Source: Pseudoalteromonas rubra
GTDB taxonomy: Bacteria; Pseudomonadota; Gammaproteobacteria; Enterobacterales; Alteromonadaceae
Assembly: GCF_005887115.1 (NCBI RefSeq)
Contig: NZ_PNCJ01000015.1
Location: forward strand, 186,001-250,000
DNA length: 64,000 nt
Direction of reading: 5' to 3'
Positions 18,166 through 26,587 of the stretch are shown here, in pieces. Each line of letters starts with the position of its first letter. Within the stretch, counting starts at the first letter, position 1. The translations under genes and the position numbers were made by a program. The notes beneath the pieces were generated by a model, which did no database searches, was not told the origin of the DNA, and saw only the letters and a program-made list of their open reading frames with translations.

Positions 18166-19686
18166 CTCGTAATCCTTTTGTTCAGATTTGATTTTTGTAC
18201 GCTTGTAGTAAGCCCGGATCAGCGCACAGGCGACCCCCAGGTTTTGCGCCCACAGCCAGTTCTGATCGTTCTTATAAGCCACCCGATTAACTGCGCGATG
18301 AAATGCATTGTTCATAATGTCTCTGGGGATTGGGTTCCCTTCGACAATGCAGGGGTAGAGTCGGGCCACCAGGTTTTTCTTCAGGCTTTCAGAGGATTTC
18401 AGCACATCCCCATAAGTGGCATCGAGTGTCCTGTATAACGACGGGGCACAGATCCGCCAGCCGCTGTTTTTGTCATCCAGCTTAACCCGCTGCCACCAGC
18501 CTAAGTCCAGCTGCCATTGTTTTAGCCGGGCAAGAAAATCTTCCGCCACCGTTTCTCGATAGTACAAGATCCCCATGCGTCCGGGGGTTGCTGAATCAAT
18601 CCCTATCATGGCAATTTGCTCGTTTTTATCGAGCTGCTCAGGCCCTGTCAGGCCATTAAAGTAATGGTTCAGGTTATTGGCATAACGCTCACCCAGGTCC
18701 ACGGTGTGATCTACTTCAGGTTTGGCTGTCTGCCAGTTTAACCAGTCCTGTTCAGCCGGGTCCGGTACGGCTTTACCTGATATCGCCCAGGCCAAATAAA
18801 CCTGTTCACCGGTTCTGTGACCCTGCCTTGCCAGTAACCAGCGCAGCGCATTGTGCGCTTTCTGGGTGGCTTCAAAACTGACCGAACTGGCTTCCTGTCC
18901 GCTGCTAAAGCGTCCTCTGTAGGTATAGCCACTGCTATCATTTGAAGAGATCAGTTTGGCCTTGTCGCCGCTGTGCCTGAGCTTAGCAGGATGATTATCA
19001 GACGCAGGTAACTCCTCGCCAGTCACCATACACAGTGCTGCGTTGCCGCCGTTTTGTGCATCAAACGCAATCCAGCTTTGTTGCAATTCAGGATCCAGCC
19101 AGGTTTTACTTTGCAGCTCGTCCGGTTGCTCGACACTCCAGCAAACCAGCGCAGCGCCTTGGTCAATTTTTCCCTGCTGCTTTGGCAGCAGTTTGAGTAA
19201 TGCAGGAGTGTCGCCCTCCCCTGACCACTCAGTCAGGAGCACGCCGTCTTGCGCATGCAATACGCCCTGCTCTACTAAATCAGCAACCAGCGTTCTTTTT
19301 TCTACATAACGCAATATCGCTTGTAAGGGGGGTTTACAAAATTCCGAGTCTGCCCAAGTTTTAAGCTGGGTCAGGTATAAATCGAATCCTGGTTTTTTAA
19401 TACCGCCAAACGCTTCATAGTCACCTGCGACATACTGGATTTTATCTGCCAAAGCATGAGCTGCTAGGCCACTAGCTCTTCCGGCTGACTTTTCTGTTGC
19501 AGGCAAAACCAGTATCTGCTTGTCAACTTCTGCTCCTAAAAACTCTCCTTCTCCGTTCAGACGCACATGAATATGGGCCGTTTGCGGTGTGTGGCTGATG
19601 GGCATGATCTGCTCATCCAGCGGCGCATCGGCAAATCTTTGCTGTGCCTGCTCGTAGGTGTTGTATAGTTTTGCAAGCCAGCTCAT
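17722..19686 (-). CDS. cas8c: Cas8c (Csd1), large subunit of type I-C Cascade
   Basis: A 654-aa Csd1 protein, expected to recognise the PAM and start R-loop formation. The start MSWLAKLYNTYEQA, the internal GRMGILYYRE stretch and the RDYLFGRLLAVANKIEQ segment in the C-terminal third fit the Csd1 family. The ATG overlaps the cas5c stop by four bases. The last 147 codons carry their own Shine-Dalgarno site and start, reported separately as cas11c. No frameshift or truncation is seen. Confidence 0.97.
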   Translation of the reverse strand: MSWLAKLYNTYEQAQQRFADAPLDEQIMPISHTPQTAHIHVRLNGEGEFLGAEVDKQILVLPATEKSAGRASGLAAHALADKIQYVAGDYEAFGGIKKPGFDLYLTQLKTWADSEFCKPPLQAILRYVEKRTLVADLVEQGVLHAQDGVLLTEWSGEGDTPALLKLLPKQQGKIDQGAALVCWSVEQPDELQSKTWLDPELQQSWIAFDAQNGGNAALCMVTGEELPASDNHPAKLRHSGDKAKLISSNDSSGYTYRGRFSSGQEASSVSFEATQKAHNALRWLLARQGHRTGEQVYLAWAISGKAVPDPAEQDWLNWQTAKPEVDHTVDLGERYANNLNHYFNGLTGPEQLDKNEQIAMIGIDSATPGRMGILYYRETVAEDFLARLKQWQLDLGWWQRVKLDDKNSGWRICAPSLYRTLDATYGDVLKSSESLKKNLVARLYPCIVEGNPIPRDIMNNAFHRAVNRVAYKNDQNWLWAQNLGVACALIRAYYKRTKIKSEQKDYEMALQEDYKSRDYLFGRLLAVANKIEQIALSIGDSKRMTTAERYMNRFVNKPSSTWLTIVSALVPYQQRIFAHYGESFERAYTLKLAQITDLFAEVEHYNSDKKLSPEFLLGFHSQMMWLEQHSPVKGQWQPKATNKTEPSSPQTESV

Positions 19687-20387
19687 AGGCTTTCCTCCGT
19701 ACTCGCCACTGGTTGCATATTGTTATCCAGCTCAAATGCTTTGGCCTTCATATCACGCACGTAACGATTTACCGGGCATTCTTTGGGCGTTGGGTAATCG
19801 ATCACACCGTTTTTCATCACGGCATGCCAAAAACGGGTTCGTAATTCATCTTTGCCGGTTTCATCCGGATAATCGAAGCCATGAAACATCAGACCAAAGC
19901 CCAGTTCGTCTGTGTCGTCAAATGCGCCTTTGCCTTCGCCAAACTCGCAAGGTTCCACATAGCCCTGGCAGTCACGAGTTCCCAGAAAAATATCCTGGCG
20001 TCCGCCTTTGTTCAGCATCCGCTTAGCAATGGCAAAGTGTTTACCATCAACACGATCCTGAGCAAGCTCAGGACGGTGTTCATTCCATTCAAAGTGGGCC
20101 AGAACCTGGTATTCAACGTCGTGCAAAAACGTGTAATAGGCCAGACTGTTACCACCACCCCAGTTCAGTGGCTTGGTGCCCCGGGTTTGTGTTCTCAGGG
20201 GCTTAATTACCCGTACCTTATCAACATGCCAGACCAGCGTGGGCTTCCAGTAAATGGACTTTAGTACGCCCTTAATGGCCTCGTAGGTGGGGATATGGTA
20301 AGAACACTTTTCGCCACCCACCCGGGTAATGGGATCGGAAAACAACGCGTGCCGCCCCCATAAGCGAAAACTGATACTGTTTTTCAT
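19683..20387 (-). CDS. cas5c: Cas5c/Cas5d, pre-crRNA endoribonuclease
   Basis: A 234-aa Cas5 of type I-C. In this subtype Cas5 replaces Cas6: it cuts the repeat hairpin and stays bound to the crRNA 5' handle. The catalytic residues described for Bacillus halodurans Cas5d (Tyr46, Lys116, His117) fall at the same numbers here: SIYWKP puts Tyr at 46 and DGKHFA puts Lys-His at 116-117. The Gly-rich WGGGNS loop and the FGFGLMFHGFDYP-like end are present. No cas6 gene is seen, as expected. It is 32 bases after cas3 and overlaps cas8c by four bases. Confidence 0.97.
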   Translation of the reverse strand: MKNSISFRLWGRHALFSDPITRVGGEKCSYHIPTYEAIKGVLKSIYWKPTLVWHVDKVRVIKPLRTQTRGTKPLNWGGGNSLAYYTFLHDVEYQVLAHFEWNEHRPELAQDRVDGKHFAIAKRMLNKGGRQDIFLGTRDCQGYVEPCEFGEGKGAFDDTDELGFGLMFHGFDYPDETGKDELRTRFWHAVMKNGVIDYPTPKECPVNRYVRDMKAKAFELDNNMQPVASTEESL

Positions 20388-20419
20388 TCTATCTCCTTGT
20401 TCCGTTTTTCCATGTTGCG

Positions 20420-22903
20420 CTAGAGGACTAAACCTTCCTGCTCACCACAGATTTCTAAACTCAATCCAAACTCGCTGCTGTAATGCTCATCCCGCAGGTA
20501 GTACACCGGCTCATCCTCTGCTATCGGGTAGGCCGCCTCACTATCCAGCAACTGCTTTAACTTGTGGGTAAACACATTCACACTGTACTTTTGTGCCTGT
20601 TGTAACAATTTACGGTACTGCGCCGCATCGAAGCGTTTATCGAGCGCCAGCAGCGCGCTGATCAGCGTTTTGGCTGTATTGTCATACGGGACTATCACCC
20701 CCTGCGTGGGCGCGTTGATTGCCTTAAACGCTTTACCCGCAACCATAAATGCCTGCCTGATCGCAATAGGCGACTTTTCAATGTTCTTTTCGTTGCTGCT
20801 GAGCAAGTCAACCAACTGGCTTTGGCCTTGGGTCAATCCATGCGTGCCTGTCGGGTAACCCATTTCATCGCAGCGCTCATAAAAGTATTTATCGAAGTAA
20901 CGTGTGGTGTATTCGGGCGACAGCAGCTTGGCCTCATCAAAGTCATCCGCATCCAGGATGTACTTTGTTGCTGCAACGCCCTGTTTGATATCCGTCAGCA
21001 TATTGAGGTTTTCTTTGTGCGGATTCACCACCAAGACTTCGCCCATGCCTTGTTGTCTGCCATGGCGGTTACAACGCCCGGCTGCCTGGGCAATGGAATC
21101 CAGGCCCGCCAAAAATCGCACTACGGTATTAAAATCAACGTCAACGCCGGCTTCGATTAGCGCGGTTGACAGGCACAAGGTGGGCAAGCCGTCATCCAGG
21201 CGCGACCTTATTTCGTCAAGTTTTGCTTTGCGGTGCGCCGCGCACATATCTGTGCTGAGATGAAAAATACCATCCGGCCAGGCTAAGTGTTCATTGAGTG
21301 CGTGATACAAGGCTTTAGCCCAGTGTTTGGTATTCACAATAACCAGGCAACTGGTATTAGATTCAAGCTGCTGTGCGATAAGCGCTGTGAGTTCACTTTC
21401 ATCCCAGCCCCGAGGCCGCACAAGGTTGCGAACCGTAACACGCTCCAGTGCCTGATAGAGCTTTGAAATATCCGGAGTCAGCTCATTGTCACCTGTGAGT
21501 GCCAGCTCACCCCGCGGCCTTACCCGCTCGGGTAGTTTGTTCAGTAGTGGCTGTGTCGCGGTGCACATCACGGCTGTGGTATGGCAATGCCGGGTCAAAA
21601 AGTTCACGGCGTTATTAAACAGATGAACACAATTAATCGGTAAGGTTTGGATCTCATCGAAGATCAGCACCGCCTTGCTCAGCTGGTGCAAACGTCTTAC
21701 GCCACGTGTGCCGCCACCAAACAGGCTCTCAAGAAACTGCACCATAGTGGTAAACACAATGGGTTTATCCCAGTTCTCGCAGGCCAGTTTGGTGCGCCAG
21801 GTTTGCACTTCGGGCTCCAGATTTGAATGATGTTCAAGCACCCATTGCTCACCCAGCTCATCACCAAAGACGTCCCTCACTGCCTGAGCATTTTGCTCAA
21901 TAATTGAGGTGTAAGGGATCACATAAATTATACGGTCGAGCTGGTGTTGTTTAGCATGGTGTAAGGCAAACCTGAGACTGGCGAGGTTTTTTCCTCCCCC
22001 CGTCGGCACGGTAAGGCTGTATATGCCTTGCTGACCTAACGCCTTTTGTTGGCAATTAGCTGAGATAGCCGCGCGGATCTGGTTAATACCCTCTGTATCA
22101 AATCCAGCAATTTTTGACTCCAAAAGCGCACAAGCCATATGCCAGTCTGCTTGTGTATTGCGTGTGGGTTCATTGCCGGGTGTTTCAAAGTCGGCGCTGT
22201 TTGTTCTGTCTGCATCAATTAAGCAGCTAAACCACAGTTTAACAAATATGCCCAGATAAAAGTCATGCTCTGTTTTGTTTGAACGATAAGGGCTAAGACT
22301 GGTTTTAAGCGCCTGTGCGGCCGATTTTAAAAAGTCATAACCGGCCAGCTTGCGGGCTTCGTTCAGTACTTCAGGGTTCGCATTTTGAGTACATTCATTA
22401 AGGTGCGTAGCTTCTTCCCCTTGATCTAACCTATTCCGCAAACCACCACTTGGTTCGGCCAGGCAATTGATCAACCCACTGTGGTGAGACACAATACATA
22501 AAGCCAGCCCCTGCACAACGACCATGCAGTACTGGCTCAATGAACTGTCTTCTTTAAAAATCACAGGGGCAATCTGCATCAAGTGGTCAACCAACCATTG
22601 CGCACCCGCGGTGGAGTGATTGATTGTGCCTTTTTGTCCCTTCACCGTTCTTGCCAGGGATTCAATATCCTCATCCAGATCGGGGTTAGCATGAGCCTGC
22701 TTTAAGGTAATAATATCGTCCATATAACCCTGAAAAGCAGCGCTATACTTACCAAAGTCGTGTAACAGACCAATCAAGGCACCTGCTTGCGCATAACCAA
22801 ATTTTTCGGCAAGGGCTTCAGCCAGTACTTTAACTTCGCGTAAATGAGTAAGGACGCTTTGATGTTCACTTCCTGTTGCTGCGGGGTGGGCAATGAATGG
22901 CAT
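20420..22903 (-). CDS. cas3: Cas3, HD nuclease-helicase
   Basis: An 827-aa Cas3, the nuclease-helicase that degrades DNA after target recognition by Cascade. The N-terminal HD nuclease has LLHDFGKYS (His48-Asp49) and a downstream NHSTAGAQ histidine. The SF2 helicase has a Walker A-like TGGGKN (Lys305, then Asn306), Walker B IFDEIQ (Asp416-Glu417), CTATQP as motif III, STALIEAGVDVDF as motif V and AQAAGRCNRHG as motif VI. The Ser/Thr that normally follows the Walker A lysine is Asn here (codon AAC). AAAAGGAG precedes the ATG. It is the first gene of the operon, and its start faces array 2. Confidence 0.97.
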   Translation of the reverse strand: MPFIAHPAATGSEHQSVLTHLREVKVLAEALAEKFGYAQAGALIGLLHDFGKYSAAFQGYMDDIITLKQAHANPDLDEDIESLARTVKGQKGTINHSTAGAQWLVDHLMQIAPVIFKEDSSLSQYCMVVVQGLALCIVSHHSGLINCLAEPSGGLRNRLDQGEEATHLNECTQNANPEVLNEARKLAGYDFLKSAAQALKTSLSPYRSNKTEHDFYLGIFVKLWFSCLIDADRTNSADFETPGNEPTRNTQADWHMACALLESKIAGFDTEGINQIRAAISANCQQKALGQQGIYSLTVPTGGGKNLASLRFALHHAKQHQLDRIIYVIPYTSIIEQNAQAVRDVFGDELGEQWVLEHHSNLEPEVQTWRTKLACENWDKPIVFTTMVQFLESLFGGGTRGVRRLHQLSKAVLIFDEIQTLPINCVHLFNNAVNFLTRHCHTTAVMCTATQPLLNKLPERVRPRGELALTGDNELTPDISKLYQALERVTVRNLVRPRGWDESELTALIAQQLESNTSCLVIVNTKHWAKALYHALNEHLAWPDGIFHLSTDMCAAHRKAKLDEIRSRLDDGLPTLCLSTALIEAGVDVDFNTVVRFLAGLDSIAQAAGRCNRHGRQQGMGEVLVVNPHKENLNMLTDIKQGVAATKYILDADDFDEAKLLSPEYTTRYFDKYFYERCDEMGYPTGTHGLTQGQSQLVDLLSSNEKNIEKSPIAIRQAFMVAGKAFKAINAPTQGVIVPYDNTAKTLISALLALDKRFDAAQYRKLLQQAQKYSVNVFTHKLKQLLDSEAAYPIAEDEPVYYLRDEHYSSEFGLSLEICGEQEGLVL

Positions 22904-23004
22904 AAAACTCCTTTTTAGCGCTTAATTTATTGTTTATTTTGCCTATGCAGACAAGAATGTAAATTAAATGAATAAATTTTTAAATTAAAATGTGATCTAA
23001 AACA
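22904..23004 (-). promoter_or_regulatory. Probable cas operon promoter region
   Basis: An AT-rich 101-bp stretch lies upstream of cas3 and divergent from the small membrane ORF at 23005. On the minus strand TTTACA, 17 bases and an AT-rich CAAAAT-like hexamer could be a weak sigma-70 promoter. TGTGATC next to position 22991 resembles half of a CRP site. Both readings are tentative. Confidence 0.35.
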
Positions 23005-23283
23005 ATGGCGATGGCACTTGGAAAGTTTCTAATCAAACTGGATAGCTGGGTCACAAGCTTGTTGGAGCCTGGCACTTTGTTCCCTTGGTGTTTGTTATGC
23101 TGTTGGGCTTACCTTACCGTACAAAACGACTGGCTTAGTGCTATGTTAGGTGCGCCGATTCTGGCGGCTATTTTTACTCTGCTAATAAGTTTGACTATTT
23201 TTATTGCTGGCCTGATCTTAATAACGCTTGGCACTGTGTGGTCATTGGCTGAACAGTTGCTACGTTCAGAACCGCCCAAATAG
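23005..23283 (+). CDS. Small two-helix membrane protein between cas3 and array 2
   Basis: A 92-aa open frame, MAMALGKFLIKLDSWV..., with two long hydrophobic stretches at about residues 27-43 (PWCLLCCWAYL) and 50-77 (APILAAIFTLLISLTIF...LIL), followed by a short polar end. I do not recognise it. No good Shine-Dalgarno site precedes the ATG, which lowers confidence, but the hydrophobic pattern is coherent over the whole ORF and it fills the only gap between cas3 and array 2. It runs divergently from cas3 and would be antisense to read-through from array 2. It could be a CRISPR-associated membrane protein, an unrelated small gene, or a chance ORF. Confidence 0.45.
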   Translation: MAMALGKFLIKLDSWVTSLLEPGTLFPWCLLCCWAYLTVQNDWLSAMLGAPILAAIFTLLISLTIFIAGLILITLGTVWSLAEQLLRSEPPK

Positions 23284-23325
23284 CAATCTCGATTATCTTG
23301 AACAACAGGCCCAAGGTTTCTAAAA

Positions 23326-24605
23326 GTTTCAATCCACGCGCCCGTGAAAGACGCAACAGCCATACGGCCCATTTCAGACGCTGGCATATTGTTTCAATCC
23401 ACGCGCCCGTGAAGGACGCGACGTAGTTTTTCAATATCCCTTGCGCCATTTCGGGGTTTCAATCCACGCGCCCGTGAAGGACGCGACCCTATTGCATCAA
23501 GGAGTGATGCATTTAATTCAGTTTCAATCCACGCGCCCGTGAAGGACGCGACTTGAGGCCGTCTATGTTTAGCTTACTTGGTGGAGTGTTTCAATCCACG
23601 CGCCCGTGAAGGACGCAACCATATCCAATCTAACAACCCGGGTTGTGGCTCTTGTTTCAATCCACGCGCCCGTGAAGGACGCGACCGCCAGCGGACTGAC
23701 GTCTAATACCGACGAGGCGGTTTCAATCCACGCGCCCGTGAAGGATGCGACCTGTCGTCTGGAACGAGCAGCTGGGGATATATGAGTTTCAATCCACGCG
23801 CCCGTGAAGGACGCGACGTTATGCCTGTCCCAAAAAGAAATTCAACATCATGTTTCAATCCACGCGCCCGTGAAGGACGCGACCAACCGTTTCAACAAGC
23901 AAAAGCAACCCTGATACGTTTCAATCCACGCGCCCGTGAAGGACGCGACCTTACTGCAACGTCACCGTCTTGGAATACGCGAAGTTTCAATCCACGCGCC
24001 CGTGAAGGACGCGACCTCCGGTAATGAAAATATATATAAAATGCTGGAGTTTCAATCCACGCGCCCGTGAAGGACGCGACCCGTGAATAGACCGCCGCCA
24101 GCAGACAATCGACCGTTTCAATCCACGCGCCCGTGAAGGACGCGACGATATAGAGCAGTTTTTCCAGCAGCTGTATTATGTTTCAATCCACGCGCCCGTG
24201 AAGGACGCGACCAGACATTTATAGTCCCTCATGTTGTCCCTGCTGTTTCAATCCACGCGCCCGTGAAGGACGCGACCCCCCCTACACCTGCAATCGCAGG
24301 CCAAATCAAGTTTCAATCCACGCGCCCGTGAAGGACGCGACGATTGTAATGCGTCGTCTGTGGTTAATACTGATGTTTCAATCCACGCGCCCGTGAAGGA
24401 CGCGACGTTAGAGCTATTCAAAAGGCCATCTCAGAAACCAAGTTTCAATCCACGCGCCCGTGAAGGACGCGACAGCGGCGTAATATCCCGCTCCCACGCC
24501 AGCAAATGTTTCAATCCACGCGCCCGTGAAGGACGCGACATGCTTGTAGTACGGTCTGAACAAGTCCTGTGCAGTTTCAATCCACGCGCCCGTGAAGGAC
24601 GCGAC
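23326..24605 (-). CRISPR. CRISPR array 2, type I-C, 20 repeats / 19 spacers
   Basis: I count 20 repeats of 32 bp and 19 spacers of mostly 33-34 bp. The repeat differs from array 1 by one base (position 22 on the plus strand, A instead of C; GTGAAGG against GTGCAGG). That base lies in the loop of the predicted crRNA hairpin, so the stem is unchanged. The leftmost repeat (23326) has two changes; those at 23588 and 23720 have one each. Decay at the left end and a leader homologous to that of array 1 at the right end show leftward transcription, towards cas3. The same Cas5c should process both arrays. Confidence 0.99.
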
Positions 24606-24785
24606 AGCCTTATAGTTAAGGCGCAACCAGCTTAACAAAAGTTCAGGTTTTGCGCTAACCTCTGTGGAAATAGCATATAAAACCATCACCAAACTAAGTA
24701 GCTGTAAAAATATCCTTATTTTTAAAGAACATATAAGAGCGCTAACCTCTCAGGTTTTTTATGAGAACTAAGGACTAGCGCTCCA
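24606..24785 (-). promoter_or_regulatory. Leader of CRISPR array 2
   Basis: Non-coding sequence right of the last repeat that matches the array 1 leader in patches: ACCAGCTTAACAAAA, GCGCTAACCTC at 24652-24662 and 24739-24749 (87 bases apart, exactly as in array 1), CCTTATTTTTAAAGAACATA at 24714-24733, TTTTATGAGAAC, and an inverted, partly diverged copy GGACTAGCGCT at 24772-24782. No cas gene sits beside it, so the conserved elements belong to the leader itself and not to a cas2 terminator. Confidence 0.83.
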
Positions 24786-24860
24786 TTTCACTTTTTCAGG
24801 TTTTTTAGCAATAAAATATAGATAATGGCAAACATATTAACCAAGGAACCGGGCCGTTCT

Positions 24861-25295
24861 TTACCCCCCATTGTTCCTGCTGGTGCCGAATACATACCCC
24901 AGTAGTGCGGTGAGGGTTGGGAAGAGTACGTTGAGAATGATCAACTGGAGAGTGTCGAACCAGAAGGCGCGGAAGGTGGCGCGCTGGGTGGCGAGCAGCT
25001 CAAGTTTGGCCTGCATTTGTTCGGCGGTTAATGTGTTGTTTGGGTTGGCGGTGATGGCGTTAAAAAAGCGGATTTCGCCCCAGACAAAAATACTGAGAAT
25101 AATGAGCAGAAAACCGATTAAGACCGCGATGATCCCCCAAGTGAGGTTTACACCGGCTTTTTCTTTGCCCGTGAGTGGTTCTGGATCGGATACCGGGGCT
25201 TCCATGGGTGATGAATCCCTGGCTATGCTTAAGTCCAGGTTTTGCCATGGTGTCTGAGTGTTGTTTTGGTCGCTGTCCTGTGCGTTCCCCGTCAT
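24861..25295 (-). CDS. Hypothetical membrane protein, two predicted helices
   Basis: A 144-aa protein I do not recognise. It has a polar, Asn/Gln/Asp-rich N-terminal tail (about 50 residues), a hydrophobic helix LTWGIIAVLIGFLLIILSIFV, a loop of about 40 residues with TLTAEQMQAKLELLATQRATFRAFW that may be helical, and a second hydrophobic stretch LQLIILNVLFPTLTALLGYVF near the end. It follows the RHH-like gene by nine bases and is surely co-transcribed with it. It lies beside the array 2 leader but shows no Cas motif. Roles such as channel, stress effector or toxin are only guesses. Confidence 0.8.
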   Translation of the reverse strand: MTGNAQDSDQNNTQTPWQNLDLSIARDSSPMEAPVSDPEPLTGKEKAGVNLTWGIIAVLIGFLLIILSIFVWGEIRFFNAITANPNNTLTAEQMQAKLELLATQRATFRAFWFDTLQLIILNVLFPTLTALLGYVFGTSRNNGG

Positions 25296-25304
25296 CCTGT
25301 TTAC

Positions 25305-25559
25305 CTAATGTTGTGCGCTCGGCTTTGATTTGCTGATGTTATTGAGTTCAGGCATCACTAATCTATGTACATCTTTTCCTTGCTTATCTGCAGATAAAAT
25401 GGCTCTGTCATGAACCACCTCGTCTGAGGCCCAATCTAGTAAAGTCAGTGCTACTTTGGTCAGATCGCTGGATTTTTTTAACCCTAAACGCTGCTGTAAC
25501 TGAGCCAAATAATCTGCATCGACGGAAAAGCGTACTTCAGTTTTTTTACTGTCTGCCAT
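25305..25559 (-). CDS. Small ribbon-helix-helix-like protein
   Basis: An 84-aa protein starting MADSKKTEVRFSVDADYLAQLQQRLG. A short beta strand (TEVRFSVD) followed by two helices suits an RHH-type DNA-binding fold, though the second helix (SSDLTKVALTLLDWASDEV) is longer than usual. An upstream in-frame start at 25592 exists, but GGAG six bases before the ATG at 25559 makes this the better choice. The gene directly precedes a membrane-protein gene, so it may autoregulate the pair. The RHH assignment is from pattern only. Confidence 0.7.
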   Translation of the reverse strand: MADSKKTEVRFSVDADYLAQLQQRLGLKKSSDLTKVALTLLDWASDEVVHDRAILSADKQGKDVHRLVMPELNNISKSKPSAQH

Positions 25560-25654
25560 AATTACTCCAAAAAATTTCCGGATTTCTTCCAATATTAGTG
25601 GAATAAGTAAGGGGGTGCAATTAAAACAAGGTTGAGTACGTAATTATGAAGGAC

Positions 25655-25683
25655 AAAAAAGGCCAGTCAAATGACCGGCCCTC
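25655..25683 (-). terminator. Terminator of the first beta-barrel gene
   Basis: On the minus strand GGCCGGTC, ATTT, GACTGGCC (one G-U pair) is followed by six T residues. It lies about 20 bases past the stop at 25705. Confidence 0.85.
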
Positions 25684-25704
25684 TGCTTATACTTTAATAC
25701 GCGG

Positions 25705-26382
25705 TTAGAAACTGTATCTAAAGTTAATGTCCAGCGTATTGTAGTCATCAACATCGCGGTATTCTGCATTTATCGAGAACATGTCGCTAAAGTGGTAGCC
25801 TGCACCAACAAAGAAAAGCGGCTCACTATTACTGCCTTCTTCGTCGGTTTTTTCGTAGCCAAGTCCTGCTTTTAATTCAATATTTTCCAGCAAACGTGTC
25901 TGATATTGACCACGCAAGCGATAGATGGTGACATCATCAGAATCAGAGTTACTATACTGATAATCGCTTGTTCGGTATGACTCCGTGACGTGGAGCTTAC
26001 TTTTCAGATCTACCTGGCCAAGGTGAAAGCTCACATCAACCAATGAGGCCTCGTCCAATTCGTGGACGTAACCCAGGCCAAATGTAAACTGGCTAATATC
26101 CAGCTCGAAGCTAGATTTAACAGAGCGATAGTCGCCATATTGACGACTGTCATTATCTGTTTCACTTACACTGTAGTAACGCCCCTCAACATAATAGTGC
26201 TCAAAGCGTTTACTTGCTGCCAGATTTACACCGGTAAATGTATCATAACTTTCCGCGGCACTACCGTCGATGCTAAAGCGTTTATAACCCACTTCAACTT
26301 TATCGAAATTGATGCTGTGTGCCATGGTTGGTGCGCCTACAAGCGCAGAGATCATACCTGCCACAATAGGTAACTGCTTCAT
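25705..26382 (-). CDS. Outer-membrane beta-barrel protein (copy A)
   Basis: A 225-aa secreted protein. A signal peptide (MKQLPIVAGMISALVGAPTMA, cleavage before HSINF) is followed by alternating amphipathic strands rich in Tyr, Asp and Ser, and the C-terminus is NFRYSF. A final Phe is the recognition signal for the barrel-assembly machinery. Eight or so strands would fit the length. It resembles small porin-like or Ax21/OmpA-barrel families, but I cannot name it. It is closely paralogous to the next gene upstream (26588-27274), mainly at the N-terminus (INFDKVEVGYKRFS), in ASKRF-YYVEGRYYSVS and at the last strands. Confidence 0.85.
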   Translation of the reverse strand: MKQLPIVAGMISALVGAPTMAHSINFDKVEVGYKRFSIDGSAAESYDTFTGVNLAASKRFEHYYVEGRYYSVSETDNDSRQYGDYRSVKSSFELDISQFTFGLGYVHELDEASLVDVSFHLGQVDLKSKLHVTESYRTSDYQYSNSDSDDVTIYRLRGQYQTRLLENIELKAGLGYEKTDEEGSNSEPLFFVGAGYHFSDMFSINAEYRDVDDYNTLDINFRYSF

Positions 26383-26542
26383 ATTTATCCTTTTTAAATA
26401 TGTACCTTAAAAATTAGTCGCGCCATCAGCTGATCATCGTTACCTGTTAGCGCGCAAAATCGCGCGGGATTATAGATGTGTCATCTGACAATGTATACAG
26501 ATTGGGGAAATTGTTAGGGACAGTCGAAATGGGTTACTGTGA

Positions 26543-26563
26543 GGCCAGTCGAAATTACTGGCC
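26543..26563. terminator. Possible terminator hairpin between the barrel genes
   Basis: GGCCAGT and ACTGGCC (26543-26549 and 26557-26563) form a 7-bp stem around a seven-base loop, 25 bases past the stop at 26588. There is no T run, so termination is doubtful. The stem shares the GGCCAGT core with the terminator at 25655-25683, in keeping with gene duplication. Confidence 0.4.
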
Positions 26564-26587
26564 TTGTGCTTATAACTCAATACGCGA

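Noticed and set aside
11941..24605. Self-targeting spacers against genes in this window
   Set aside because: I compared spacers by eye with nearby genes and saw no match. A proper search would be needed to exclude it.
23109..24692. Frames with V-A-S-F-T-G-A-W-I-E-T or R-A-R-E-G-R-D repeats
   Set aside because: The same artefact, from array 2.
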